From Spirochaetales bacterium (lineage in GTDB: Bacteria > Spirochaetota > Spirochaetia > DSM-2461), in assembly GCA_003247135.1 (NCBI GenBank), contig QKAW01000016.1, positions 1-50,934 on the forward strand: a stretch of DNA of 50,934 nt, written 5' to 3'. The notes beneath the pieces were generated by a model that made no database searches, was not told where the DNA came from, and saw only the letters and a program-made list of their open reading frames with translations. Positions within the stretch are counted from its first letter, which is position 1; every line of letters begins with the position of its first letter. Below are positions 1 to 8,675 of the stretch, in pieces. The position numbers were made by a program, and so were the translations under genes.

Positions 1-23
1 ATTAAAAGTTATAACATTTTCCT

Positions 24-1403
24 ATGAGATTTTCTAATTTTACAAAAGAAATTAACAATAATTTAATAACAATCCCTGAATGGGTTATTGATAGAAGTGA
101 AAACTGGGCTGTAATTGGTAATAATGGGTCAGGAAAAACACTCCTGGGTGAGATACTGTCTGCTCCCGAAATTAGTGAGTCTGTTGGTTATATATCCTTT
201 GAAAAGGTCGAAGCTCTTTTGGAAGAGGAGAGAAAAAAGGATGATACGGATTTTATGGATAAACTTGATCCGGGAACCCTTGTTAAGGATTATTTAAGTG
301 ACCTTAAAGGTGTATTTGATCTTGAAAACATAAAAGACAGAGGGTTAAAGTTTCTCTCTACCGGAGAGTTAACAAAAGTTGTAATATTAAAAGAGCTTGA
401 AAAAAATCCGGATTATCTGGTCCTTGATGAACCCTATGATGGACTTGATATTGAGTCCCAGGGGACACTTTATAATTTTATTGAAGAACTTATAAAATCA
501 GAAATTACTCTTATATTAATTTTAAACAGAGAGAGTGATATTCACCCTCTAATCTCCCATGTTGCTTTTATGCATAACAACAGATTAATACTTCAGGGGG
601 AGAAGGATGATATTTTAAATAGTGAATCATTTAACACTATTCGTCACTTCTCAGGAAACATTCCTGAAACTCTCCCAGGCATTGAGAAGTTTAGTAATGA
701 GGTAGAAGAGTTAATACTTTTTAATAATGTATCAATAGCATTTGGTGAAACAAAAGTTCTAAATAATATTAGTTGGCGTGTAAACACCAAGGATCACTAC
801 AAAATTATTGGCCCAAACGGTTCTGGAAAATCTACTCTTTTAAAAATAGTAAGTGCAGATAATCATCAATCCTATGGACAGGATATTACACTTTTCGGTA
901 TGAAAAGAGGGACAGGAGAGTCTATATGGGATATAAAAAAACATATTGGCTTAGTCTCTTCTACCCTTCAAAAAGATTATAGAGTATCGATTTCAGTTTT
1001 AAATGTTATTTTATCCGGATATTTTGACACTATTGGTCTTTATGATATACCAACCCCAACCCAGATATCAGAAGCAAAAGAGTGGATAAAAATAATTGGT
1101 TTGTATGATAAAAAAGAGAACTCCTTTAAAGAGTTATCCTACGGGGAGCAGAGAGTTATACTGATTATTCGGGCTATGGTAAAACACCCTAAAATTCTAA
1201 TTTTAGACGAACCATGTCTTGGACTGGATCAGGTTAACAGAGAACTTATTCTTCTGCTTCTTGACAGTATTGCCAAAAAAGGTGAAACAACCCTGCTCTA
1301 CGTTAGCCACAGAAAAGAGGACTACATTGAATCAATAAAAAAAGAACTTTATCTAGAACCCTCAGAAAATGGCAGTTTAGCAATTAAAAAGGAGAGAGAA
1401 TGA
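24..1403 (+). CDS. Tandem ABC ATPase, ModF/PhrA-like
   Basis: A 459-residue cytosolic protein made of two ABC nucleotide-binding domains in one chain and no membrane segment. Domain 1 has Walker A GNNGSGKT (residues 32-39), signature LSTGE and Walker B LVLDEP. Domain 2 has GPNGSGKST, signature LSYGEQ and LILDEP. This duplicated layout and length fit the ModF/PhrA family, proteins named after molybdate transport and photorepair loci whose true job is unclear. An in-frame stop at 12-14 shows the gene is complete and this ATG is the first available; no clear ribosome site precedes it. It overlaps the following DMT transporter by ATGA, so the two are co-translated. No molybdate transporter gene is in view, so a transport role is inference only. 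Confidence 0.85.
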   Translation: MRFSNFTKEINNNLITIPEWVIDRSENWAVIGNNGSGKTLLGEILSAPEISESVGYISFEKVEALLEEERKKDDTDFMDKLDPGTLVKDYLSDLKGVFDLENIKDRGLKFLSTGELTKVVILKELEKNPDYLVLDEPYDGLDIESQGTLYNFIEELIKSEITLILILNRESDIHPLISHVAFMHNNRLILQGEKDDILNSESFNTIRHFSGNIPETLPGIEKFSNEVEELILFNNVSIAFGETKVLNNISWRVNTKDHYKIIGPNGSGKSTLLKIVSADNHQSYGQDITLFGMKRGTGESIWDIKKHIGLVSSTLQKDYRVSISVLNVILSGYFDTIGLYDIPTPTQISEAKEWIKIIGLYDKKENSFKELSYGEQRVILIIRAMVKHPKILILDEPCLGLDQVNRELILLLLDSIAKKGETTLLYVSHRKEDYIESIKKELYLEPSENGSLAIKKERE

Positions 1404-2290
1404 GATACCATTTAGCCGCATTTATTACTGTTACAATATGGAGTATAACATATATCTCTTCAAAGGTTGTTCTGCAGATATTAACTCCAACCGAGTTAAC
1501 ACTGTACCGGTTTATTATTGGATATATATGTTTGCTTATTATAAAACCGCCTAAAAGTTTTAAATTAAACATAAAAGATGATTTTTATATAATTATATCA
1601 GCTTTTTTTGGTATATTTCTGTATTATATTATAGAAAATTCATCAACTAGCCTAACTCAGCCTGCCTATGTTTCGATAATAGTATCAACAATCCCATTAA
1701 TTACTTCTATTCTAGCCCATTTTATGAATAGAGATGAAAAATTCTCTGCAATTCAGATCATAACATTTATTATGGCTTTTTCTGGTATAACAATAGTAAT
1801 CCTCGGTGGGGCTTCCCTGGAGTCAGGTTATTTACTTGGGAATATTCTTGCTCTATTGGGAGCCATTGTATTCAGTTTTTATAATATATTTCTTAAAAGA
1901 ATTGACCCCAATATTAATCCTTTAGAGAAGGCAAGAAAAATAAATTTTTATGGTCTTATAATGATTATTATTCTATTTCTCATAACACCCCACAGAGGCC
2001 TTCCGGAAGATCTTTTATCTATAAAATATATGGGTAATGTTATTTTTCTTGGTGTTATTGCTTCAAGTATCTGTATCCTGTTATGGGGTTACAGTATAAC
2101 CGGCATAGGCTCTGTTAAAACCAGTAAATATATCTATCTGGCACCTTTGATAACTAGTGTAGTATCAAATGTTATTCTTCACGAGAGTTATTCATTACCA
2201 AAGATTATTGGTATGATCCTGATTATCGGAGGTATGTTAATCCCCCATTTTTTGGGAGCAGACAGATCTAAACTTAAAAAAATTGCCTGA
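1400..2290 (+). CDS. DMT/EamA family transporter
   Basis: A 296-residue inner-membrane protein with about ten hydrophobic helices, arranged as two EamA repeats (roughly residues 5-135 and 150-285). This is the usual size and layout of drug/metabolite exporters of the DMT superfamily. The substrate cannot be read from sequence. Its start overlaps the stop of the ABC ATPase gene by four bases, which suggests translational coupling, although EamA proteins do not need an ATPase. A second, separate EamA gene lies at 4222-5112 on the other strand. Confidence 0.88.
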   Translation: MRYHLAAFITVTIWSITYISSKVVLQILTPTELTLYRFIIGYICLLIIKPPKSFKLNIKDDFYIIISAFFGIFLYYIIENSSTSLTQPAYVSIIVSTIPLITSILAHFMNRDEKFSAIQIITFIMAFSGITIVILGGASLESGYLLGNILALLGAIVFSFYNIFLKRIDPNINPLEKARKINFYGLIMIIILFLITPHRGLPEDLLSIKYMGNVIFLGVIASSICILLWGYSITGIGSVKTSKYIYLAPLITSVVSNVILHESYSLPKIIGMILIIGGMLIPHFLGADRSKLKKIA

Positions 2291-2376
2291 ATCTGATTAA
2301 CTGGATTAAAATTAACCTCTTTTTTTTTTACAAAAAAAAATATAACATGGTAAAATAATAAAAAATGGAGAACTAG

Positions 2377-3276
2377 ATGATTTTTGACCGCGGAGTTAAC
2401 TACATAAAAGAACACGGAAGACCTTTAGAGAGAAAGTTGCTTGAATACTATTTCTTTGATGGATCAAAATATGATGTTCTGGAAGAACTTATTAAATACC
2501 ATAATAGCGATGGTGGTTTCGGAAAATCATTGGAACCTGATTTCAGAGCAAAAGAGAGTTCTGTTCTATGTACATGCTACGCCCTTGATATTATGATTGA
2601 TTTAGACTTTGATGCAACAGAGGCTTGTGTTACGTCAGCAATTAAATACTTGATAGATAATTATGATAGAAACAGTAGTACATGGAGATATATACCTGAA
2701 TTAAATGAGTATTATGCCCATGCTCCATGGTGGAACCAGGATAAACTCTCAGAAACATTTAATAACTTTGTAGAGAATCCTAAAGCTAAAATATGCAGTT
2801 ATTTACTTCACTTTAAAGAAGTTGTTTCTGAATCATTTAGTAGTAAAATTATGTCAGAGGTTCTGGATTATCTGGAACACAGAGATAATAATATTAGTCC
2901 GGACTCCATTTTGTGCTACCTTAAACTTTTAAAATGCAAAAATTTATCCATTGATGCTGATTATAAAATTAAAAAAAGACTAAAGGCATTAATTCCTGCA
3001 AATATTGAATCAAACCCTGAAAAATGGGGGGAATATAATTTAAAACCTGTTGATGTTATAAGTAGTAATGACTCTCCTTTTATTGATTCAATTATTGATA
3101 TTTTTAATACGAATCTTGACTATGTAGTTGAAACCCAGAATAGTGACGGTTCATGGCCTGTTTGCTGGACCTGGGGAGATGTTTTTCCTGAAAACTGGCA
3201 CACAGCTGAGAGAGAGTGGATGGGAATAGTAACTTTAGAGAGACTTAAACTTCTGAAAGAATTCCAGAGGATATAG
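2377..3276 (+). CDS. Prenyltransferase/terpenoid-cyclase-fold protein, unknown function
   Basis: A 299-residue soluble protein with no signal peptide. Two segments resemble the repeat of alpha/alpha-barrel prenyltransferases and squalene cyclases: YHNSDGGFG near residue 45 and TQNSDGSWP near residue 252. Between them are helical stretches. I see no cyclase DDTAD-like acid motif, so enzymatic function is not established. The start is preceded by a good GGAG site. It stands alone between an EamA gene and a DUF4097 gene. Similar proteins are usually annotated as hypothetical or as squalene-cyclase-like. Confidence 0.7.
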   Translation: MIFDRGVNYIKEHGRPLERKLLEYYFFDGSKYDVLEELIKYHNSDGGFGKSLEPDFRAKESSVLCTCYALDIMIDLDFDATEACVTSAIKYLIDNYDRNSSTWRYIPELNEYYAHAPWWNQDKLSETFNNFVENPKAKICSYLLHFKEVVSESFSSKIMSEVLDYLEHRDNNISPDSILCYLKLLKCKNLSIDADYKIKKRLKALIPANIESNPEKWGEYNLKPVDVISSNDSPFIDSIIDIFNTNLDYVVETQNSDGSWPVCWTWGDVFPENWHTAEREWMGIVTLERLKLLKEFQRI

Positions 3277-3390
3277 TTTTTTACCAATCAAATGGTTATT
3301 TTTACCATTTTACTCTATATATTCAACAAAATACCAGTTATTTGGAATTGGCATAGTTATTGCTTTATTTTATATAAAGGAGATTTTTAA

Positions 3391-4221
3391 ATGAGGTATT
3401 TTGTTGTAGTTTTATTGTTCTGTTTTAGCTATTTATCACTTTTTTCCAGTATAGTTTCTGAAGGGGATAAAAAAAATATTTCACTTTTTAATGTGGATAC
3501 ATTGGAAATAATAACTGTAACCGGAGATATTGTTCTTAAAAGTGCAGACATTGATAATGTAAATGTAGAGTTGAAAAGTTATTCCGGAGGGCCAGAACTC
3601 TATATAAATAAGGGTTCAAAACTATCCATTGAAGTTAAAAAGCCATTTTTTAGTTTTTTCAACTTTCGTTTTAGCAGAGTGGAATTAATTGTTACCATAC
3701 CTAGGAAGTTTGACAGAGATATTCTGGTTAAATCAAGTTCCGGAGATTTTAACTTTAATTCAATCGATGCTGATAATTTAAATATAAAATTAAGCTCCGG
3801 TGATATTACCGGAGAAGATATTCAGCTAAAAAAAGGTTCATTTAACACTTCTTCAGGTGATATAGAGATAAAAAGAATCACCTCTGAAATATCCGAGTTC
3901 AGACTATCATCAGGCTCTCTTTCTCTAAGTGAGTTTGAAGGCGAGATTAATGGTAGATTAAGCTCTGGTAATGTATCCCTTGAAATTGAGAGATTAAATA
4001 ACGACATTGATCTGTCTCTTTCCAGTGGAAATGCAGATATTAGATTTAATGAAAAGTCTATTGACGCATCATTTGACCTAAAAACAAGTTCTGGAAATGT
4101 AATTTTAAAATACCCCGTTTTAGCTGAAACTTTAGAAAAACGGAGTATTGTTGGAACTACCGGTAGCGGAAAATATAGAGTTAAAGTAAGAAACTCCTCT
4201 GGAAATATTTCTATTTGGTAG
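3391..4221 (+). CDS. Exported DUF4097 beta-strand repeat protein
   Basis: A 276-residue protein with an N-terminal hydrophobic signal (about residues 1-22, no lipobox Cys) followed by repeated strand units carrying the SSGD/SSGN signature: SSSGDFNF, LSSGDITG, TSSGDIEI, LSSGSLSL, LSSGNVSL, SSGNADI, TSSGNVIL. This is the hallmark of DUF4097 (adhesin-like), predicted to form a parallel beta stack outside the cytoplasm. Function is unknown; homologues often sit near envelope-stress genes. An AAGGAG site precedes the ATG. The stop codon directly abuts the stop of the convergent EamA gene with no spacer. Confidence 0.82.
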   Translation: MRYFVVVLLFCFSYLSLFSSIVSEGDKKNISLFNVDTLEIITVTGDIVLKSADIDNVNVELKSYSGGPELYINKGSKLSIEVKKPFFSFFNFRFSRVELIVTIPRKFDRDILVKSSSGDFNFNSIDADNLNIKLSSGDITGEDIQLKKGSFNTSSGDIEIKRITSEISEFRLSSGSLSLSEFEGEINGRLSSGNVSLEIERLNNDIDLSLSSGNADIRFNEKSIDASFDLKTSSGNVILKYPVLAETLEKRSIVGTTGSGKYRVKVRNSSGNISIW

Positions 4222-5112
4222 TTATTTTTTAATCAGTTCCCACTGGCTTAAAAACATTCCGGCTAGCATTAAAATGCAGCCTGCAAGCCCTCTTGGAGTT
4301 AACCCCTCTGATAGGAAAAGTATGCCCCCTACAACAGCAAAAACACTTTCAAAACTCATTATTATAGCTGAGTGGGCTGGAGGGGCATCTCTTTGTGCAA
4401 CAATCTGGAGGGTATATGCAATCCCTACAGAACCTATTCCACCGTAGAGAATAGGTATTAAAGCTTTTATAATTGAATAAATATTAATATCTTCAATTAA
4501 AACCGCTGTTATTAAACTAATTGCAGAACACCAGGCAAACTGTATAGATGCTAGTAAAACAGGCTCAACCTTCTTTGAGTAGTGATCTATAAGAAGAACA
4601 TGAAAGGCAAAACAAAATGAACAAAGAAGAACAAGAAAGTCTCCTCTGTTAATACTGCTTCCTTTTGTAACACTAATAAAATATAGTCCAATAGCAGCAA
4701 TTATAGCTCCTATCCAGGTTGGAATTCCTGTTTTATGTTTTAGGGCAATTCCAAAAATGGGAACAAGTACCACATATAAACCTGTTATAAATCCAGCCTT
4801 TCCAGCTGTAGTATACTGTAAGCCTACTTGTTGTAGTGAAGCTCCAAGGAAAAGAACCACTCCTAAAAGAAGTCCCGCCCCAAAAACCCTTTTACCGGAG
4901 ATAGTGTAACTAAGTCTATTCTGATTTATTCTCTTTTTTTTCATAAAGTATATAAGAGGAATTAACGACAGAGAACCTATAGCGAACCTGATCCCGTTGT
5001 ATAAGTAGGGGCCTATAAATTCCATACCCTTTAACTGAGCAACAAAAGCAAAACCCCATATTGCTGATGTAAGTATTAATAACAAGTCTGATCTTAGAGT
5101 TTTATTTATCAT
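4222..5112 (-). CDS. DMT/EamA family transporter
   Basis: A 296-residue membrane protein with about ten helices in two EamA halves. The N-terminal motif SAIWGFAFVAQ and the segment GAxLQQVGLQYTTAGKAGFITGLYVVLVP are typical of DMT exporters. AAAGGAAAAT precedes the ATG. It lies 15 bases after the fused methionine sulfoxide reductase gene and is probably the last gene of the operon rhodanese lipoprotein, sensor kinase, MsrBA, EamA. Substrate unknown; the neighbours hint at a thiol or sulfur metabolite, but that is speculation. Confidence 0.88.
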   Translation of the reverse strand: MINKTLRSDLLLILTSAIWGFAFVAQLKGMEFIGPYLYNGIRFAIGSLSLIPLIYFMKKKRINQNRLSYTISGKRVFGAGLLLGVVLFLGASLQQVGLQYTTAGKAGFITGLYVVLVPIFGIALKHKTGIPTWIGAIIAAIGLYFISVTKGSSINRGDFLVLLCSFCFAFHVLLIDHYSKKVEPVLLASIQFAWCSAISLITAVLIEDINIYSIIKALIPILYGGIGSVGIAYTLQIVAQRDAPPAHSAIIMSFESVFAVVGGILFLSEGLTPRGLAGCILMLAGMFLSQWELIKK

Positions 5113-5127
5113 ATTTTCCTTTCTGGT

Positions 5128-5970
5128 TTAAAAAATTTTCTTGTAGATGTGACAGTATGGTTCTTTGTTATGCCTTACATAGTAATCTTGATGATACTCT
5201 TCTGCTTCCCAGAATTTTTCAAATTTGATTAGAGATGTAGCAACCCTATAACCTTTATCTTTTAATATTCCTATTACTTTTTTGCAAATATCCAGCTCTT
5301 CCTGATTATTATAGAAAATTGCTGATAAATATTGGGAGCCTATATCAGGACCCTGTCCATCTGTCTGAGTTGAATCATGTATTTCAAAAAAATATTTAAC
5401 AAGTGTTTCGTAGCTTATTTCAGATGGGTCGTAGGAAATCTTTACAACCTCCAGATGCCCTGTCCTTCCTGTACAAACTTCTTCATAGCTTGGTTTAACT
5501 TTATTTCCACCGGAATATCCGGAAGTTACAGCGTATACTCCTTGCTGTTTTTGAAACAGATGCTCAACACCCCAGAAACATCCACCGGCAAAATAGGCAG
5601 ATTCTGTTGCTTTAAACCTTATAGATAAGGAATTTACACAATAACGTCTATTTTTTTCTGTTAATTTTTCACCAATAAAAATATGTCCCAGATGCCCCCC
5701 GCATTTCTTGCAGAGAATTTCGGTTCTTCTTCCATCTCTGTCCATTTTCTTTTCAACAGAGTCCGGTAGTTCATCATCAAAACTGGGCCAACCGCAACCA
5801 GAGTTAAATTTTGCATCAGAACTATATAGAACTGAATTACATTGCCGGCATAGATATAAACCTTCCTGAAAAAAGTCATCATACTCTCCGGTAAATGGTG
5901 CTTCTGTTCCTTTATAAATAATAATATTTTCTTCTTCTTTTGTTAATTTATTATAATTACTCACTGTCAT
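5128..5970 (-). CDS. msrBA: Fused peptide-methionine sulfoxide reductase MsrB-MsrA
   Basis: A 280-residue bifunctional enzyme that reduces both epimers of methionine sulfoxide in proteins. Residues 10-120 are MsrB, with zinc cysteines C41/C44 and C87/C90 and the catalytic RYCVNS Cys at 111. Residues 124-280 are MsrA, with the catalytic GCFWG Cys at 131. The MsrB domain comes first, opposite to the MsrA-MsrB order of PilB-type fusions. There is no signal peptide, so it acts in the cytosol. AGGAG lies just before the ATG, inside the end of the sensor-kinase gene, which it overlaps by 14 bases. A separate exported MsrB and MsrA pair is encoded at 35662-36921. Confidence 0.95.
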   Translation of the reverse strand: MTVSNYNKLTKEEENIIIYKGTEAPFTGEYDDFFQEGLYLCRQCNSVLYSSDAKFNSGCGWPSFDDELPDSVEKKMDRDGRRTEILCKKCGGHLGHIFIGEKLTEKNRRYCVNSLSIRFKATESAYFAGGCFWGVEHLFQKQQGVYAVTSGYSGGNKVKPSYEEVCTGRTGHLEVVKISYDPSEISYETLVKYFFEIHDSTQTDGQGPDIGSQYLSAIFYNNQEELDICKKVIGILKDKGYRVATSLIKFEKFWEAEEYHQDYYVRHNKEPYCHIYKKIF

Positions 5971-7852
5971 TAACTCCTATAGGGAATTCTAAAATAAAAT
6001 TTACACCCTCCCCAATACTACTGAAACACTTTATAGAACCATGTAATTTTTGGGTAATCAAATTATACACAATATGCATTCCTAATCCACTACCCCCTTG
6101 GCCTCTTTTTGTAGTAAAAAAAGGATCATAAATCTTTTTTAATTCGTTAACATCTATACCTTTTCCATTATCGGAATATGTAATATTTACCATATTACTA
6201 ATTCTTTTGACTTTTATAATAATTGTACCCTCTTCAATATTCTCAAAACCGTGGGTTATTGAATTAGTAATCAAATTTGTTAATATTTGAGAGAAGACTC
6301 CCGGATAGCTTTTTATTATAAAATCCTCATCATATTCAACATTAATTTTATGTTTTGTTTTTTTATAGTATGGATGAAGACTTATCAGAATTTCCTTAAC
6401 ATACTCACCTATTTTAAACTCTCTAATCTCTTCACTTGATTGATCAACAGCCACCTGTTTAAAACTTCTTATTAAGCTGGAGGACTTTGCTCCATTGGAG
6501 AGGATAAGATTGGAGGTACTAACAACTTTTTCGCAATAATCTGTAAATTTGCTTTTTGAAAGAGTTTTATCTTCAATAGATTGAATCACATCCTGAGTAT
6601 ATTCTGCTAAATACGATGCGGCTGTAACAATTATACCTATAGGAGTATTTATCTCATGGGCTATTCCTGCAACCATACCTCCAAGACTTGCCAGTTTTTC
6701 TGACTCAATCATCTTCTCATTAGCATCATGAAGGGATTTCAATGTAGTTCTTAACTCATAAGTCTGTTTATCGACCTCTTTTTCCAGTAATAATTTGTGG
6801 TTATTAATTGTATCATTTGCCAACTTTAGCTCGCTTTCACGTAGTTCTATAACTGAAGCCATCTGGTTAATAGATTTAGCCAGCTGATCCAGTTCATAAA
6901 TATCCAATGATGATATTTTATTTTGATAATTACCATTGGTTATTCCTTTGGTTGTTCCAAGAATTCTATTAATTGAGAGTGAAATCTTCTGTCTGAATTG
7001 TCTGCCAATAAAAATGGTGAATGCTATTAAAATAAATATAACCAGTACAGAGGGAAAAATAATTTTACTAAAGGGTTTATAAATATTTCTAACAGGTGTA
7101 AAAAGAGTTACATCCCAACCAGTATCTGACATTTTGCTGTAATTAACATAATAGAGTCTCTTTTCAATTTTTAAAGTATAAAGAGTATTAAATTCACTAA
7201 AGCCAGGCAGCCCTTCCTCATCCCTGAATTTTTCGCTTATATATAAAAACGTACCATTTTGGTCAGTTATTGATAGTCCATTTTCAATTTCAGTATTGTT
7301 CAACTGTTCAACAAAACTCTCTATCTCTTCTAATGGAATAAAAAGGGTAATTACTCCATTAGAAAATGACATACTAAGGGCTAACCCGCCTATATGAGAA
7401 CTGTTTGGAATTAAGGAATAAAACTTGGTTGGTTTTTCTTGCCCAACTGTACTAATAAAATAATCTGAAGAGGATATGTTTTCAATAGATTTCCGGCTTA
7501 TATCCGGATACTGTAACATAATATTTCCATTTAAATCAGAAATTATTATATTTCTTTCTGAATTTTCTCCACATATAACTGAGGCAATCTTAGAAAAATA
7601 ATAACTTTCCAGACTTATTCCATCTTCCAGAAGATCTTTTGCAATAGACATAAGTTTTATTGGTCTATTAATATACTCATTTATACTGTTTATTAAAATT
7701 TCTATCTTTATTTTTTCTTCTTTCTCAATCTCCTGATTTATAAGGTCCAACGAAATAAAAATTGTATAATTAAGTATTAATATTATTGGAACAACTACTG
7801 ATAAAATAAGAAAAGATGCCAGAAATTTACTTAAAGTTGTAGTTTGCTCCAT
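5957..7852 (-). CDS. Membrane sensor histidine kinase with Cache-like sensor
   Basis: A 631-residue kinase. TM1 is about residues 10-33. A periplasmic region of about 230 residues (Cache-like, with segments such as IIISDLNGNIM and ITDQNGTFLYIS) follows, then TM2 at 264-283, a HAMP-like linker to about 345 and a coiled coil. The phosphoacceptor region is SLGGMVAGIAHEINTP with His399, the form typical of HisKA kinases that act with NtrC-like or stand-alone regulators. The ATPase domain has NLITNSITHG, DNGKGID and GSGLGMHIV. No response regulator is adjacent. It begins 6 bases after a rhodanese lipoprotein gene and its end overlaps msrBA, so it may sense envelope redox state; that is inference. 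Confidence 0.9.
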   Translation of the reverse strand: MEQTTTLSKFLASFLILSVVVPIILILNYTIFISLDLINQEIEKEEKIKIEILINSINEYINRPIKLMSIAKDLLEDGISLESYYFSKIASVICGENSERNIIISDLNGNIMLQYPDISRKSIENISSSDYFISTVGQEKPTKFYSLIPNSSHIGGLALSMSFSNGVITLFIPLEEIESFVEQLNNTEIENGLSITDQNGTFLYISEKFRDEEGLPGFSEFNTLYTLKIEKRLYYVNYSKMSDTGWDVTLFTPVRNIYKPFSKIIFPSVLVIFILIAFTIFIGRQFRQKISLSINRILGTTKGITNGNYQNKISSLDIYELDQLAKSINQMASVIELRESELKLANDTINNHKLLLEKEVDKQTYELRTTLKSLHDANEKMIESEKLASLGGMVAGIAHEINTPIGIIVTAASYLAEYTQDVIQSIEDKTLSKSKFTDYCEKVVSTSNLILSNGAKSSSLIRSFKQVAVDQSSEEIREFKIGEYVKEILISLHPYYKKTKHKINVEYDEDFIIKSYPGVFSQILTNLITNSITHGFENIEEGTIIIKVKRISNMVNITYSDNGKGIDVNELKKIYDPFFTTKRGQGGSGLGMHIVYNLITQKLHGSIKCFSSIGEGVNFILEFPIGVNDSE

Positions 7853-7858
7853 TTAATT

Positions 7859-8518
7859 TTACTCTACAGGATAACCACCAGCTTGCCAATCACTGTAGCC
7901 ATACCTTAAATTATACACTTTGCTAAAACCGGCATCTGTTAAAATTTTTGCGGCAACTGTACTTCTGTTACCTGATGCACAGTAAACCAGAACCGGTTCA
8001 TCCTTATATTTCTCCAATTTGCTTATTTCTGATTGTAGTACCTGTACAGGTAACAGATGAGAATTTACTAGGTGACCTGCGCCATATTCTCCAGGTGTTC
8101 GTACATCCAGAATAAATGGATTAACGTTCTCAATAAGTTTTAATGCATCGGCACTTTTTACTTCGTAATAGTTATTTGCATCCAGCTCAATTACATTAAT
8201 AACTCCTTTTTTTGAATCTACAGTAAATTCATATCTTCCAGCCTCTTTCATCTTTATATATTGAGTATCTTTGTTTTGAATAGGAATTTGTGTATCAACT
8301 TTAATGTCCGGTATTAACAATTGAGCTGTTTTGTTTTTTCCAGGATTGAAGACAATATAATCCCCTCTGTAGACTGTTAAATCAAGGTCCTTATAATCTT
8401 CAATATTAATTACTCTAAGTCCGGCTTCAAGGTATCCGGAAATCTCACTATTTTTTCCATCTGACATACAAGAAAACAGTGTTAAAAACAGTGATATTAC
8501 AAATATAGATTTTTTCAT
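7859..8518 (-). CDS. Rhodanese-domain lipoprotein
   Basis: A 219-residue protein starting at the ATG that follows AAAGGAGA; a longer in-frame start at 8584 has no such site. The leader ends in the lipobox LFSC (Cys17), so the mature protein is predicted to be lipid-anchored outside the cytoplasm. Residues 25-112 form a small beta-rich domain (VYRGDYIVFNPG, GRYEFTVDS) resembling a cupredoxin-like fold without obvious copper ligands. Residues 118-219 are a rhodanese domain with active loop CASGNRST (Cys180), the size expected for a sulfane-sulfur or phosphatase-like rhodanese. First gene of the operon leading to the sensor kinase, MsrBA and EamA. Confidence 0.88.
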   Translation of the reverse strand: MKKSIFVISLFLTLFSCMSDGKNSEISGYLEAGLRVINIEDYKDLDLTVYRGDYIVFNPGKNKTAQLLIPDIKVDTQIPIQNKDTQYIKMKEAGRYEFTVDSKKGVINVIELDANNYYEVKSADALKLIENVNPFILDVRTPGEYGAGHLVNSHLLPVQVLQSEISKLEKYKDEPVLVYCASGNRSTVAAKILTDAGFSKVYNLRYGYSDWQAGGYPVE

Positions 8519-8675
8519 ATATTCTCCTTTAGCAATATAATAAGAGTTTTTATTGAGTAAAACAAGGTTTTTTTTAATATCCATAGTTTAATTATAGATT
8601 GTCGGTTCTGTATTGCAATAAAAAAGATTGATTGAGTTAATAATAATTAGTACTATTAAAAATTAGGAGAGTATT

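Noticed and set aside
3289..3310. Inverted repeat AAATGGT/ACCATTT after the cyclase-fold gene
   Set aside because: Only 7 pairs and no T-run; too weak to call a terminator.
3348..3376. TTGGCA-N17-TATATA promoter match upstream of the DUF4097 gene
   Set aside because: The predicted start would fall after the AAGGAG ribosome site, which would then be missing from the transcript; probably a chance AT-rich match.
8519..8584. Upstream extension of the rhodanese lipoprotein to 8584
   Set aside because: The added residues are polar and would bury the signal peptide; the ATG at 8518 has an excellent ribosome site and gives a proper lipoprotein leader.
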